Assembly: GCA_905160935.1 (NCBI GenBank)
Contig: CAJHZI010000206.1
Coordinates: forward strand, 876,001-940,000
Length of the DNA stretch: 64,000 nt
Reading direction: 5' to 3'
DNA from: Enchytraeus crypticus
Taxonomy: Eukaryota; Annelida; Clitellata; Enchytraeida; Enchytraeidae
Positions within the stretch are counted from its first letter, which is position 1; the number at the start of each line of letters is the position of its first letter. A program made the position numbers and the translations under genes. Positions 21,120 through 32,597 of the stretch are shown here, in pieces. Below the pieces are notes generated by a model, which saw only the letters and a program-made list of their open reading frames with translations, did no database searches and had not been told where the DNA came from.

Positions 21120-21405
21120 ATATATCAACTACTTTATTCGTCAACATTTGACAGGAAGAAAAATTACAGAAAACAAATCAAACAGTATAAACATAATAAT
21201 AATAACCTCCGACAATTTCTATAGCGGTGTCATGGCCGGTTTCTGGTCTTCGAGACCGCTTTACAGGTGCCCGTCAGGTATTATTCATCCTTTCCATGGT
21301 TAATCATATCTTGGCTATTGATCTGGTACTGACCTGGCCTTTGAACCCAGGCCACTTGTATCCGAGTCGAACACTCCAATCGTTAAGCTATATCCTCTTC
21401 CTATA
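21120..21405 (-). mobile_element. Family K tRNA-like SINE
   Basis: Reverse strand begins with box A-like TAGCTTAACGATTGG and box B-like GGGTTCAAAGGCC (about 21340-21400). Its 3' end, TTTTCTTCCTGTCAAATGTT, recurs at 41675-41722. Confidence 0.6.
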
Positions 21406-21519
21406 GTTCTTCCTCATATGTATCTATAGATGTGTACTGTTAATGGAGAGAAAGAGGCGTGGTCTCTTTTAACGTATTGACTTTGAGTTCAGACAACTCA
21501 CTAACCTCGCATCCTGCCA

Positions 21520-21905
21520 TTATGTTTACCCCAGCAAATTAACTGTTCATGCCGCCTCTAGGAAGTTGGATAAATACCGTGATCTGTCCTTAGGATATGA
21601 AGTTGTTCCGGTGGCCATTGAAACCATGGGCCCCGATGAATCCCGAAGGAGTTGACTTTATTAAAGGCATAGGCAGACTTATTGCGGAGCAAACCGGCGA
21701 TAAGCGAGAGACCTCTTTTCTTTGGCAAAGGCTTCCATGACTTTGCAAAGATTTATTGCAGTCTTCTTCAACAATTCTTTTAAGCCGATTGATGACCTCG
21801 AGTAGCCGGGCGGCGACTCAGCACGTATTGCTTGTTTTATCAAACCTCAGGTTCTTTACACCGGGGTAAATAAAATTTTAAAATATAATAATAATAATAA
21901 TAAAA
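21520..21905 (+). mobile_element. LINE H 3' end (non-LTR retrotransposon C-terminus)
   Basis: Encodes KLDKYRDLSLGYEVVPVAIE and TMGPDESRR, then in another frame DFIKGIGRLIAEQTGDKRET, the C-terminal segment found after the reverse transcriptase of many non-LTR retrotransposons. The 3' end CCTCGAGTAGCCGGGCGGCG and an (AAT)n tail recur at 40192-40300 and 62735-63117. 5' truncated, with one frameshift at about the PDESRR junction. Confidence 0.75.
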
Positions 21906-22395
21906 TAATAATAATAAAACCATGTCCATGATCTCAGTAAAGACGTTTACGTTTCTTGTCTCCCCTCACCCTTCCTCGAAAGGTTCTTGAAGGAGGTTTT
22001 GGTTAGCAGAGCTGTAGGGTAGAGGGGTGAGTGTTGGAGGCTAAAGAAGGCTTTATCTAAGTCTTTATTGTCCCAGCTTCCATCCATCATGACACGTAGA
22101 GAATGTATATGCTCATTCAATATTTTGTAACGACGCCAACCATTGGCTGTGCATTGTATAATAAGACATTTCATTGGTGCAGTGGAGGCTCAGTGGATGT
22201 ATTTTTTGTGTGATAAATGGTGAAGAGGTTTGGAACTTGAAATAATAACAGTCTGGATTGCAATCATAACATACTGCTATGTTGGGCCGCCATATTTGAT
22301 GACGTAATGTAGGAATTTTCAACGTATTCTTATATAGCAGACATTGATTAGAGAGAGAGAGGGAGTGAAAGAGAGAGTATAGAGTACAACAGTTA

Positions 22396-22527
22396 GGCTG
22401 GAGCCAGTGGCGAAGTCGGTAAGATACTCGACCGCGGATCAGTATGTGCGGGTTTCAAATGCTGGGCTCTCCCGTCACTGACATCGCTTTCGAGTGAGGA
22501 AACTGACGTTAACCTTAGCTTTACCAG
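22396..22527 (+). mobile_element. Family A SINE
   Basis: Full-length copy ending GGAAACTGACGTTAACCTTA. Confidence 0.85.
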
Positions 22528-22589
22528 TTAAAACACTATGGATTATTGATGGACAAGGCTACTTGTCTAAATATGCCCCATTATTTCGC

Positions 22590-22757
22590 CTAATTATTTC
22601 ATCGTCATTATCATCATCTTCCCTTGAGTCTCAGTTTAACTAGGGGCGTGATACGAATAGACTGACTCGAAATGTCTGTCCTACATTATTTCATCAATAA
22701 ATAAATAAGAATTTAACGTCCGGTTCCTCGCAATAAGGCAACGTCCGGGAAAAGTCT
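22590..22757 (-). mobile_element. Family E 3' fragment and family D fragment
   Basis: 22600-22665 is the (ATC)n end and CCCTTGAGTCTCAGTTTAAC of family E, reversed. 22707-22757 is the reversed 3' end of family D (AAGAATTTAACGTCCGGTTC). Confidence 0.65.
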
Positions 22758-22937
22758 CAATTATTGAATACGATCATCAGTCAATTCCCTATTTGAGACT
22801 TTTCCATTCGTTTACACTATTGAAGCAATTTCGCTGAATTATATCATTTATTATTACTGATCGTCTATTTCTATATAGTAATCAACTGTAATATCAAATT
22901 GTATATGAAACTACATTTACATATTGTACATTAATGA

Positions 22938-23022
22938 GTCATGGTAATGTGATGGGGGGACGTCCCCGACATCATCCTTGTATGAGGAAACGGACGTTAA
23001 ACCTTTATTATTATTATTATTA
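22938..23022 (+). mobile_element. Family F 3' end
   Basis: TGTGATGGGGGGACGTCCCC, then ATGAGGAAACGGACGTTAAA and (ATT)n. 5' truncated. Confidence 0.75.
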
Positions 23023-23210
23023 TATAATTATGTTATATATAACATGACATTCATAACTGCATGGTTCATAACATGAGATTCCGGGTTTAAGAGTAGCAGC
23101 ACAGATTTCAGGATTGCAGAATCCAAACATTGAATTCAGCATTCAAGATAAGCAAGGATAAAATTTCAACTGTCATGATCCATGGTTCACACTTTGACTT
23201 CTACTATTTA

Positions 23211-23301
23211 TGTGTGCGACGGGTTTCAAATCCTGGGCTCGCCGTCACTGACATTGCTTTCGAGTGAGGAAATTGACTTTAACATTAACTTTGCCAGCTT
23301 T
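23211..23301 (+). mobile_element. Family A SINE, 5' truncated
   Basis: Starts near box B (GGTTTCAAATCC) and runs to the 3' end AAATTGACTTTAACATTAAC. Confidence 0.75.
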
Positions 23302-23470
23302 AATAATAATAATAATAATAATCATAATAATAATAACAATTAGAGTCATCAGTGACAACATCGAGCACTATTGAGACAAAATCAAGCCGGCGAGCAAAAA
23401 GGTGGTCTAAAAACGGTGCAAATTCCAATGTCCAGAATGCAATATAGAATTCAGGATTCAAGTATAGCAA
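23302..23470 (+). mobile_element. Family G element
   Basis: After an (AAT)n run: AGTGACAACATCGAGCACTA, then AGACAAAATCAAGCCGGCGA and a weaker body. Related copies at 26055-26180 and 51590-51717 (reverse). Confidence 0.6.
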
Positions 23471-23650
23471 CATAGAATCCATGATTCCGTGGAATAAAGA
23501 ATAACAATAGATCATTTAGGATCCCAGGTTCTACGAGAGAGAGTCATAAATAAGACGTCAGGGAGAGAGGCGATATTGAGCCACTTTACGATCCCTCGCT
23601 TCCATCCAGCGTCCACAACTCAGTCCCTCTTCCAGCCACCCGGATCAATG

Positions 23651-23940
23651 AGTCCCTAATCTAGCGGGGCATTGATTAGACTGTTCCTGCTCTAGCGGGG
23701 CATTGATTAGACTGTCCCTGCTCTAGCGGGGCATTGATTAGACTGTCAGTGATCTAGCGGGGCATTGATTAGACTGTCCCTGCTCTAGCGGGGCATTGAT
23801 TAGACTGTCCGTGATCTAGCGGGGCATTGATTAGACTGTCAGTGATCTAGCGGGGCATTGATTAGTCTGTCCCTGATCTAGCGGGGCATTGATTAGACTG
23901 TCCGCGATCTAGCGGGGCATTGATTGATCAAATTTCTGTG
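23651..23940. repeat. 31-bp minisatellite, 9 copies
   Basis: Unit CTAGCGGGGCATTGATTAGA plus 11 bases, with CCCTGCT/AGTGAT variants. Confidence 0.95.
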
Positions 23941-24124
23941 ATCTAGCTGGGCAATGATTTTGATTAAGAGTCTCTGATCTAACGATCAGTGAAAAGCTTA
24001 GGTAATTCTGATAAGTCATAGAATCAAAAGAAAGGATAATATGGGATAAATATAAATGTTGTATAAATTATATGCCATTGACCTGTTGCTATATAACATG
24101 CAAAATAGGAGAGCGAGTGTGTGT

Positions 24125-24133
24125 GTGTAAGAT

Positions 24134-24180
<47 letters not shown>

Positions 24181-24226
24181 GCGAGAGAGAGAGAGCGAGA
24201 GAGAGAGAGAGCGAGAGAGAGAGATT
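24125..24226. repeat. (GA)n microsatellite
   Basis: GAGAGA with GC-interrupted periods. Confidence 0.95.
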
Positions 24227-24303
24227 GGAGTTATTATGTGAAATGATGTTGTACAAGGAGTTCTTTCTGCAAGAAATTATGCATATATTTCAATGAAACT
24301 AGT

Positions 24304-24356
24304 GATCATCATCTTCATCATCGTCCTATGAATCTCAGTTTAACTAGGGTCGGGAA
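24304..24356 (-). mobile_element. Family E 3' fragment
   Basis: (ATC)n and ATGAATCTCAGTTTAACTAG, reversed. Confidence 0.55.
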
Positions 24357-25161
24357 CTAGCGAGCACAACTATAGTCTAACTACGGACATTTAAAAAATT
24401 ATTTTAAAAACATGTGCATACATGCAGCAGAATCGCCAGTCCAGTAGTCTACACACTGTACACATTATATTGCTTTATTTATCCAAATGCGTTAATTCGA
24501 AGAAGTTAAGAGAATGCTAAAATGGGAGTTTAAATCTTTATAAGACGGGTCTTCCGTTGAATATTTCGAACGTTTTGAAGACTGAGTGAATAAATGAAAA
24601 ACCTTTAAAGATGTGAAAAAAAAAAAAAAATTCTCAGGATTTTCAGAGATTTAACCGGGATTTCTTTAGGATTTCCATATCCGGCGGCTTATTCTTTTCC
24701 ATCGTGTGAAGAATATGAAAGTGAAGTGTGCCCTGAGATATTATTTTTTGAATATATTGTTGAAGATAAAACTCTGACATCAGGGAAGGTTCAAACGACT
24801 GCAGGGGGGATGCTTTGAGTGATCGCTTTGACTATAGAATTGCTCGAAATTATTATTGTAGGCTCTTTCTGCATCGAGACTGCTGTAGAATAAACCAACC
24901 GTATACTAGGCGCGACAAAGCGGTAGCTAAAGACAGAAATGAAAACATGATAGGAACAAGTTTTTAGGGAATGATCTATATTACTGCTAGTAATACGAAC
25001 TGCAAGAATTACCGAGAAACTTCAATTTAGCAGATCACCAGGTCGGAGAAGAATATATTAGGATTGGAAAATTACATGCATATTGATAGCGCTGTACTGC
25101 CGTTTTAAATGAAGTTCTCAACAAAACAAGCAATAAAATTAGTATTGAAAACTTTCTTAAT
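24357..25161. other. Intergenic, nothing recognised
   Basis: Unique AT-rich DNA with an A-run near 24618. No coding signal. Confidence 0.4.
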
Positions 25162-25280
25162 AGCTAAAGCAAACTTTAGCGTCAGTTTCCTACTGATAGA
25201 ATGTCTTTGACGAGTAGAGCACTGCATTTGAACCCTGCACCTATTGATCCGCCATCAAACAACTTACCAACATGCCATCG
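25162..25280 (-). mobile_element. Old family A copy
   Basis: Strongly diverged, recognisable by reversed GTCAGTTTCC, ATTTGAACCC and TTGATCCGCC. Confidence 0.5.
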
Positions 25281-25610
25281 CTTCTGTCCAAATGAAATTC
25301 TGAAGCTAGTAAAACTACTACAATTCAAAATGGAATTATACATGCATTTCATAATGTATGCTACAGCACAAATTCTTAAGTAAATTTATCCTTCACTTAT
25401 AATTTATTGTATAAATTTATCACGTTACTTGACTCTCCACAAACTGAGCTATTTATGTATACGCTCGAGGAAGCTTTGGGTTTAAGGCTCCTCCACGCCT
25501 GTGATATTGTGTTGGGATGTCTCGTGGAATGAGAGGCTGATGATGGATTGCTTGGAGGTCACGAGGTCATCAACTGAAGAGCAGTCGATGATTGTGCTAT
25601 AAGAAGCTCT

Positions 25611-25929
25611 GACAACCGAGTCATTTGACACAACAGAATCATCTGACAAGCGAGTCATCTGACAAACGAGTCATCTGACAACTGAGTTATCTGACAACCT
25701 AGTCATCTGATAGTCGAATCATATGACAAGCGAGTCATCTGGCAATCGAGTCATCTGACAACCGAGTCATCTGACAGCAGTCATCTGACAACTGAGTTAT
25801 CTGACAACCGAGTCATCTGACAAACGAGTCATCTGATAAACGCGTCATATGACAACCGAGTCATCTGACAACCGAGTCATTTGACAACCGAGTCATCTGA
25901 CAACCGAGTCATCTTACAACAGAATCATC
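25611..25929. repeat. 16-bp minisatellite, about 20 copies
   Basis: Unit GACAACCGAGTCATCT with many variants. Confidence 0.93.
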
Positions 25930-26054
25930 CAGAGTTTCTTGGATTCAGTGATATTGGAACAAATTATGTGACAATTTAGAAGATTCTACAGTTAAGAGGA
26001 AACTGTAAATTTAACGTCGTTTCTGACTCAAGATCTCCTGTTTATCTGAATGCT

Positions 26055-26180
26055 AGTGCATAACATAAAATAACAATTATAGTGCTATTGTCGTCCATGA
26101 CAACATCTAGCAGTACTGAGACAAATTCAAACCAATGAGCGAAAAGAAGGTCCAAAATTATGCACATTCCTAAAGCCATA
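26055..26180 (+). mobile_element. Family G element
   Basis: AGTGCTATTGTCGTCCATGA, CAACATCTAGCAGTACTGAG and ACAAATTCAAACC match the G copy at 23302. Confidence 0.6.
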
Positions 26181-26301
26181 AAACCAGTCCAAAGACAGCA
26201 GCATGTATACCATATCAAATGAGCCATTGTCGGTTGTACTTGTTATTTCTAAGAAATAATAATTCCGATGTTATTTCTTTGAATCTTTTGAACACTATTG
26301 T

Positions 26302-26694
26302 ACATGACAACATCGAAAATTATTGAGCAACAAGCTCTCAGTATGACAATATCGATCACTATTAAGCAACAAGGGTCCAGTATGACAACATAGAGCACTA
26401 TTGAGCAACAAGGGTCCAGTATGACAACATAGAGCACTATTAAGCAACAAGGGTCCAGTATGACAACATAGAGCACTATTAAGCAACAAGGGTCCAGTAT
26501 GACAACATAGAGCACTATTGAACAACAAGGGTCCAGTATGACAACATAGAGCACTATTGAGCAACAAGGGTCCAGTTTGACAACATAGAGCACTATTGAG
26601 CAACAAGGGTCCAGTATGACAACATAGAGCACTATTGAACAACAAGGGTCTAGCATGACAACATAGAGCACTATTGAGCAACAAAGGCCCAGCA
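26302..26694. repeat. 39-bp minisatellite derived from family G
   Basis: Ten units of TGACAACATAGAGCACTATT plus GAGCAACAAGGGTCCAGTA. The first half matches the G core. Long reverse frames here come from the repeat. Confidence 0.92.
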
Positions 26695-27064
26695 TAAAAT
26701 CCCTCGCTACTACAGAGTTATTGTACGAGAGGGGAAGATTTGAACATTCTGTGTTGTTTATTTCTCAGCTGAAGCTTGAGATCTCACGGATTAGCTGCAA
26801 ACTCACAGGGGACAAATAGCAGATGCATTAACCCATTGATGTAGGTCGATCTGACACAGAAAAAACAGATGAGTACGTCTTACAATGAAACGAAGACGAT
26901 TTTAGTCAGAATTGGCCTAAAATCAAGAAAATGAAACTAAGATTTAAGAGAATTGATAATGGCTCTACAGAAGGAGAATGAAACAGAATTTATCTCGTAG
27001 AATTAGAGTAGAGAATGATCTTCTTGTTGTTGATATTTTTATTTCCTTCAATTTAGTGAAGTAA

Positions 27065-27190
27065 GCTGAGACGGTGCCTGGTTGGCAAGTTGATCGACAG
27101 CGGATCAGTATGTGCGGGGTTCAAATCCTGGGCTGTCCCGTCACTGACATCGAGCAAGAACCTGAGGTTAAACTTAAAAGCTGGTAAAGC
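27065..27190 (+). mobile_element. A2/A SINE, first of an alternating trio
   Basis: CCTGGTTGGCAAGTTGATCG, then the A body with box B GGTTCAAATCC. Its 3' end forms a 15-bp inverted repeat with the next copy (27168-27182 and 27188-27202). Confidence 0.8.
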
Positions 27191-27330
27191 TTTTAAGTTT
27201 AACTATGTTTAACTATTTTAACGTCATTTTCCTCACTCGAAAGCGATGTCAGTGACGGGAGAGCCCAGGATTTGAACCCCGCACATACTGATCCGCTGTC
27301 GAATATCTTACCGACATCGCCACTTGCTCC
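27188..27330 (-). mobile_element. Family A SINE, second of the trio (inverted)
   Basis: Reversed A copy whose 5' end meets a partial forward copy head to head. Confidence 0.85.
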
Positions 27331-27358
27331 AGCAAGTGGCGATGTCGGTAAGATATTC
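27301..27358. repeat. 28-bp perfect inverted repeat at SINE head junction
   Basis: Arms 27301-27328 and 27331-27358 are exact complements with only CC between them. The right arm is a 28-bp forward piece of the SINE A head. Confidence 0.95.
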
Positions 27359-27848
27359 CGTATTACAAAGAACAATGTCGGAGACTACTGGACTACTAGA
27401 CCACTAGGTTGGGACTCGAACCTGTATAGAGTGGATTCATATCGTACTCAACGCTATCAGGTAGAGCCGATGTCATTTCAATGGATTAACATCAGAAGTA
27501 CAATCAGCTACAAGTAAATACAAAATGAATACAACCATTGAATGTAGATCATCCAATAGGTGCATATAATTGAAACAAACATAATGAATGATGCAGTTAA
27601 CTAAAACAAGCGCAATACCATTCAATACTATGCATACTATGTAGAAGCTCTTTGGTTCTCTAGCGACGAAGAGACATAAAAAGCAGTAATTGGTTGAAAT
27701 TTGCTGAGAGTCGTTCTCGTGAAATCTCTTTAGAGTCATTAAATTTGTATGCGTGATTTATTTTAACGAGTTACGAGTCGCTCGTGACGTCGTACTGTCT
27801 GCGTGTCATTCAATTCCTCAGCAGAGCTTTTTCATTTGATGACTAAAA
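27359..27848. other. Intergenic, nothing recognised
   Basis: Unique. Short open frames without homology. Confidence 0.4.
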
Positions 27849-27993
27849 TAAGCCTCTGACTGTCAGATGACGCCTCATATAAACCTCTGACTGTCAAATG
27901 ACGTCTCCTATAAACCCCTGACTGTCAGATGTCGCCCCAAATAAACACCTGACTGTCAGAGGACGCCTAATATAAACATCTGACTGTCAAATA
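27849..27993. repeat. 31-bp minisatellite, about 5 copies
   Basis: Unit CCTCTGACTGTCAGATGACG plus CCTCATATAAA. Contains CTGAC/GTCAG self-complementarity. Confidence 0.9.
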
Positions 27994-28464
27994 AACTCAA
28001 CCAAAATAATCTCTCTGTCTCTCTCTCTTTCACTTAGATCTAGATCAATCAGTACAGATGAATTTCGGACGTTTGGTTAAATATACGACAACCGGATGAA
28101 CTTTCTTACCTGGATTACTTTAAATTGATAACTTGTCTCCGTTTTTGTTGACTCGTTATTTTCTTCTTCCCTTCTAATTTTTATTAGTTATCGATGGCGC
28201 ATCGATTGCAGGCGGCCGAGGATATAATCATAACTTTCCAACTTCCGCGGTAAAATTTGCCATTCCAAGCTGTCTTCTAAATTCACTTAGTCATCTAATG
28301 TATTCATCTAAACATGTACTAACCGAGCCCGACGTAGTTTAACCTCTTTCAATTGACACGAAGCTAATCCGAGAGCGCTAAATCCATTAAGCATGGCTTT
28401 AGCCATTCTACCCATGATTTTAGCACATATGATAGAACACTTGACCTCATAAGTAGCAGTTTAG
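27994..28464. other. Intergenic, nothing recognised
   Basis: Unique DNA with a short CT run near 28015. CGATGGCGCATCG at about 28193 is a short palindrome. Confidence 0.35.
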
Positions 28465-28612
28465 ATTGTTAGTGGGTTTGCTAGTTGCCAATTTGGTTTG
28501 TTAGCAAATTGGTTAGCTAGTGGGGCTGTTAGTGGGGAGATAGTGGGCCTCTAGTGGGTTTGATAGTGGGGTTGCTAGTGGAGCTGTTAGTGGGGCGTTA
28601 GTGTGGGGCTAG
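28465..28612. repeat. Irregular TAGTGGG tandem repeat
   Basis: Repeated (GT)TAGTGGG(G/T)(C/T)T modules of variable length. Confidence 0.8.
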
Positions 28613-28614
28613 TT

Positions 28615-28860
28615 AGAATGTCTCAATAGCGTAGGGGTAACGTCATGAAGTTTTAAATGATAGATCCCGAGGTGAATGGAACCCTCGGGGGTTCGATTCC
28701 CGGCCGCGCTGATCTGAGGGTAAAATCTCGGACATTCACTAGACTGGTTACACGGAAAATTGACCTAATTGCCTAATGGTTTAAACATGTGGTATTAAAA
28801 AGTGATAGATATCAACATAGTTGATCATTTCACTATAATGCGTGTTTTAATTTAGTGGAG
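28615..28860 (+). mobile_element. Family B tRNA-derived SINE, full length
   Basis: Box A TAGCGTAGGGGTAACG, box B GGTTCGATTCC, then a body TCTCGGACATTCAC, GCCTAATGGTTTAAACATGT and AAGTGATAGATATCAAC. Other copies at 36286, 36687 and 42689. Confidence 0.85.
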
Positions 28861-29120
28861 CTTATTTCTGCTTTACTGTTATACAGCACCAGATGCTACA
28901 GTGACAGGACTCTGATATCAAAGAGATTCAATGGAGCGTTCACACCTCACAGATTTCTCGCCTCTACGATCAAATGTTTCACTTAATCTCTGACCAGAAA
29001 CTGTCAGTAAATTCTCAGAGTCACTTTTATTGTCTCGGTTTTGTGTGCTTGGAGTCGTAAGTTGTGCTGCGTTTGCTCAATTTTAACAGACGAACGGTAG
29101 ACATTGAAATCATGTCTACA

Positions 29121-29225
29121 GTCAGAAGAACAGAGAGAGAGAGAGAGAGAAATAGAGAGAGAGAGAGAGAGCGAGGAGATAGAGAGAATGAAAGAGAAGG
29201 AGAGAGAAGGAGAGAGAAAGAGATA
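29121..29225. repeat. (GA)n-rich microsatellite
   Basis: GAGAGA with AAT, GAA and GGA interruptions. The apparent Arg/Glu frame is repeat-driven. Confidence 0.9.
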
Positions 29226-29400
29226 ATTAAGAAGATCAGAAAAATTAAAATATACGGGATTAGAGAGAAAGGAAATGATGGATGTAAGATAAAGATAAAA
29301 GAAAAGGAGAAGAGTAGTCAAGATTATGCATGTAGACTGACTTAGTCAGGTCATAATTCAAAGGCAACACTGTTTTCATGTTGTTCATAGTATGTTGTAA

Positions 29401-29534
29401 AGCGGGTAAAGCTAATGTTAGCGTTAGTTTTCTCGCTCGAAAGCGATGATAGTGACGGGCGAGCCCAGGATTTGAACCCCGCAAATACTGATCCGCGGTC
29501 GAATATCTTACCGACTTCGCCACTGACTCCAACC
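29401..29534 (-). mobile_element. Family A SINE
   Basis: Reversed copy, box B GGTTCAAATCC. Nearly full length. Confidence 0.85.
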
Positions 29535-30058
29535 AAGTCGAATTCGTTGTTCTCTAAATCAACACTCTACCCCCAGATCAGTCCAAATATTCAAAAAGCT
29601 AACTATTTATAAAGAGTGCAGTCATTGGAAAACTGCTTAATATTTCTAAAAATATCAAACGAATACCAGGGGGTCCTAGTGTTAATTTAATCATTATAAT
29701 GTCTCAAAACGGCCCTACTCCCAACAAACAGGCTACCAATAGAGAGACAGCGAGATTAACAGACGTGTTAACAAACTGCAGCCTGTAGGAAAGTGTCACA
29801 AAGAGGTTTTGTGTATGGATTGATTGATCCGTGAGGTCAATGAACAGTGCTTAGTCACTCAGGTATAGGATCAAGTTGCTCTCTCTTATATTAATTAAAT
29901 GAATAATTTTCCACGCAGGACTTTCAAACATTATCATCTCTTTGATGAATTAAATTCCTGGCGAGATAAGACCTGTCGTATTTTATTCAAGGCTCTTTTT
30001 CCGATGACGGTTAACTCTTTTCCTCCGGTATAGCGGAATATGATTCATATTGAATTGA
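29535..30058. other. Intergenic, nothing recognised
   Basis: Unique sequence without coding signal. Confidence 0.35.
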
Positions 30059-30187
30059 CTGGAGCTAGTGGCGATGCCGGTAAGATGTTCGACCGCGGAT
30101 TAGTATGTGTGGGGTTCAAATCTTGTGCTCTCCCGTCACTGACATCGCTTTCGAGTGAGAAACTGACTTTAATATTAGCTTTTTTAG
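30059..30187 (+). mobile_element. Family A SINE
   Basis: GGAGCTAGTGGCGATGCCGG, box B GGTTCAAATCT, 3' end GAGAAACTGACTTTAATATT. Confidence 0.82.
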
Positions 30188-30248
30188 ATTTTAACGTGTG
30201 GTTATTGCGTGAATTTCAATTCTAAATTCTATGCATAATATATCGATA

Positions 30249-30335
30249 TGCAGTGACGGACGAGCCCAGGATTTGAACCCGGCACATATTGATCGAATAT
30301 CTTACCGACATCGCCAATGGCTCCAGCCATTATTA
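30249..30335 (-). mobile_element. Family A SINE, 3' truncated
   Basis: Reversed 5' half with box B GGTTCAAATCC and GGCTGGAGCC head, 60 bp from the forward copy, so the two form a tail-to-tail pair. Confidence 0.8.
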
Positions 30336-30745
30336 TAAAATGAATAAGAAAATTGAAGAAATAGAAGCCACAGGTAACCACAGATGATTGTAAGAGGCTA
30401 CTCACTTGAGTACCCTGCCATTTTAAGTTCAAATTATTTATTTAGTCTCGCAGTCAGCCAATACGTTCACAATAGCACACTCCTGTGACATACAGGTGCA
30501 TGCCACATGCTGCGGGCATAGTTTGCATCAATTTCCAATAATGCATTAAAAACAAACTTTTATAACGTGGTTTTCTTTTGCAGCCTATCGTTCAGCTTAA
30601 GATTCTCTAACAGACCAAAAAATGCGCTAAACTAAGTGTATTGATTATTTTAAGGAATATTCTGTGCTTTTTGATTCAAAGTGAACAGTTGAATGTTTGC
30701 AGTTTATGGATGAACCTTGTTTATAATCCTGGTTTTGCGTACTCC
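30336..30745. other. Intergenic, nothing recognised
   Basis: Unique sequence without coding signal. Confidence 0.35.
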
Positions 30746-30848
30746 ATGTATCTACATGTATAACCCTGCGTCATTTACATGTATCTACATGTATAACCCT
30801 GCGTCATTTACATGTATCTACATGTATAACCCTGCGTCATGTACATGT
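30746..30848. repeat. 33-bp minisatellite, 3 copies
   Basis: Unit ATGTATCTACATGTATAACC plus CTGCGTCATTTAC. Precedes a TA array. Confidence 0.92.
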
Positions 30849-30859
30849 ATATTATACCT

Positions 30860-30882
30860 GTGTATATATACTGTATATATAT

Positions 30883-30924
<42 letters not shown>

Positions 30925-31050
30925 ATATATATATATATATATATCAATATATATATATATATATCATGTTTTATATATATATATATACTTGTATATATAT
31001 ATAATTATATATATATGCGTGTGTGTGAGTGTGTGTGTGTATTTGTGTGT
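30860..31050. repeat. (TA)n then (TG)n microsatellite
   Basis: TATATA blocks split by ATCA, then GTGTGT. Confidence 0.93.
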
Positions 31051-31204
31051 GAATTTATCTTGTCTGTTCCTGGTTCATTCTATTTCTTTGTAAGTCTGTC
31101 CAGGTTTTCCAAGATGAAAACTTGGAGAATTTATTGATTAAACGTCAAGCGAGGCTGCATTATAAACTGTCTCCTAGACAACTCTCGCCATATCACATTA
31201 TCAC

Positions 31205-31370
31205 ATCTCACAATGTTATCTCTTCACATTGTCATTCACATTTCATCACATCGTCACATCTCTCAATGTTTTCTCTTAACGTTGTCACATTTCATCACAT
31301 CGTCACATCTCATAATGTTATCTCTTAACATTATCATTCACATTTCATCACATCGTCACATATCTTATGG
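31205..31370. repeat. Degenerate CACATCGTCACATCTC repeat
   Basis: Irregular modules of TTTCATCACATCGTCACATC and AATGTTATCTCTTAAC. Confidence 0.75.
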
Positions 31371-31584
31371 TACATTAGGTGTCGCACATTGTCATATTTT
31401 CTCACATTCAGTTCACATGTTCACATGTTCCTTTCAGTATTTAATTATTGAAAGTTGTATAATGATCGACAATTTTAGATGACATAAATTGTCAGAAGTT
31501 TCCAATTATGTTCAAATTTTAGTTATAAAGCGACTAGTTGAGCGTTGTAGTATTATCATAAATTTAAATTTCATTGACCATATT

Positions 31585-32597
31585 TCACAGTGTATGAGCA
31601 ATATATGCGACAGTGTATTGATGTTTGAGACAGTGTATGAGCAATATATGCGACAGTGTATTGATGTTTGAGACAGTGTATGAGCAATATATGCGACAGT
31701 GTATTGATGTTTGAGACAGTGTATGAGACAGTGTATGCGACAGTGTATTGATGTTTGAGACAGTGTATGAGACAGTGTATGCGACAGTGTATTGATGTTT
31801 GAGACAGTGTATGAGACAGTATATGCGACAGTGTATTGATGTTTGAGACAGTGTATGAGCAATATATGCGACAGTGTATTGATGTTTGAGACAGTGTATG
31901 AGCAAGATATGCGACAGTGTATTGATGTTTGAGACAGTGTATGAGGCAGTGTATGCGACAGTGTATTGATGTTATGAGACAGTGTATTGAGTGTATGAGA
32001 CAGTGTATGCGACAGTGTATGAGACAGTGTGTATGCGACAGTGTAGATGTATTGATGCGACAGTGTTGAGACAGTGTATATAGACAGTGTATTGATGAGA
32101 CAGTGTATGAGACAGTGTATGCGACAGTGTATTGATGTTTGAGACAGTGTATGAGACAGTGTATGCGACAGTGTATTGATGTTTGAGACAGTGTATGAGA
32201 CAGTGTATGCGACAGTGTATTGATGTTTGAGACAGTGTATGAGACAGTGTATGAGACAGTGTATGAGACAATGTATGAGACAATGTATGAGACAGTATAT
32301 GGACAATGCATGAGACAGTGTATGAGACAGTATATGAGACAGTGTATGATACCATGTATGCGACAGTGTATGAGACAGTGTATGAGACAGTGTATGAGAC
32401 AATGTATGAGACAGTGTATGAGACAGTGTATGAGACAGCGTATGAGACAGTGTATGAGACAGTGTATGAGACAATGTATGAGACTGTGTATGAGACAGTG
32501 TATGAGACAGTGTATGAGACAATGTATGAGACAGTGTATGAGACAGTGTATGAGACAGTGTATGAGACAATGTATGAGACTGTGTATGAGACTTCAT
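31585..32597. repeat. 1-kb array of 12-bp units with a higher-order half
   Basis: Basic unit GAGACAGTGTAT. At 31585-32228 it is organised in units of about 43-44 bp ending TTGATGTTT. At 32229-32597 it is a plain 12-bp array. The long open frames on both strands follow from stop-free 12-mers. Confidence 0.95.

Noticed and set aside
26249-26695. Reverse frames of 148 and 129 codons rich in Cys/Leu/Val
   Set aside because: Translation of the 39-bp minisatellite in two frames.
28615-28710. True tRNA gene (A and B boxes present)
   Set aside because: Cloverleaf stems do not pair well and the sequence continues into a repeated tRNA-unrelated body; it is a SINE. The same applies to the family A copies.
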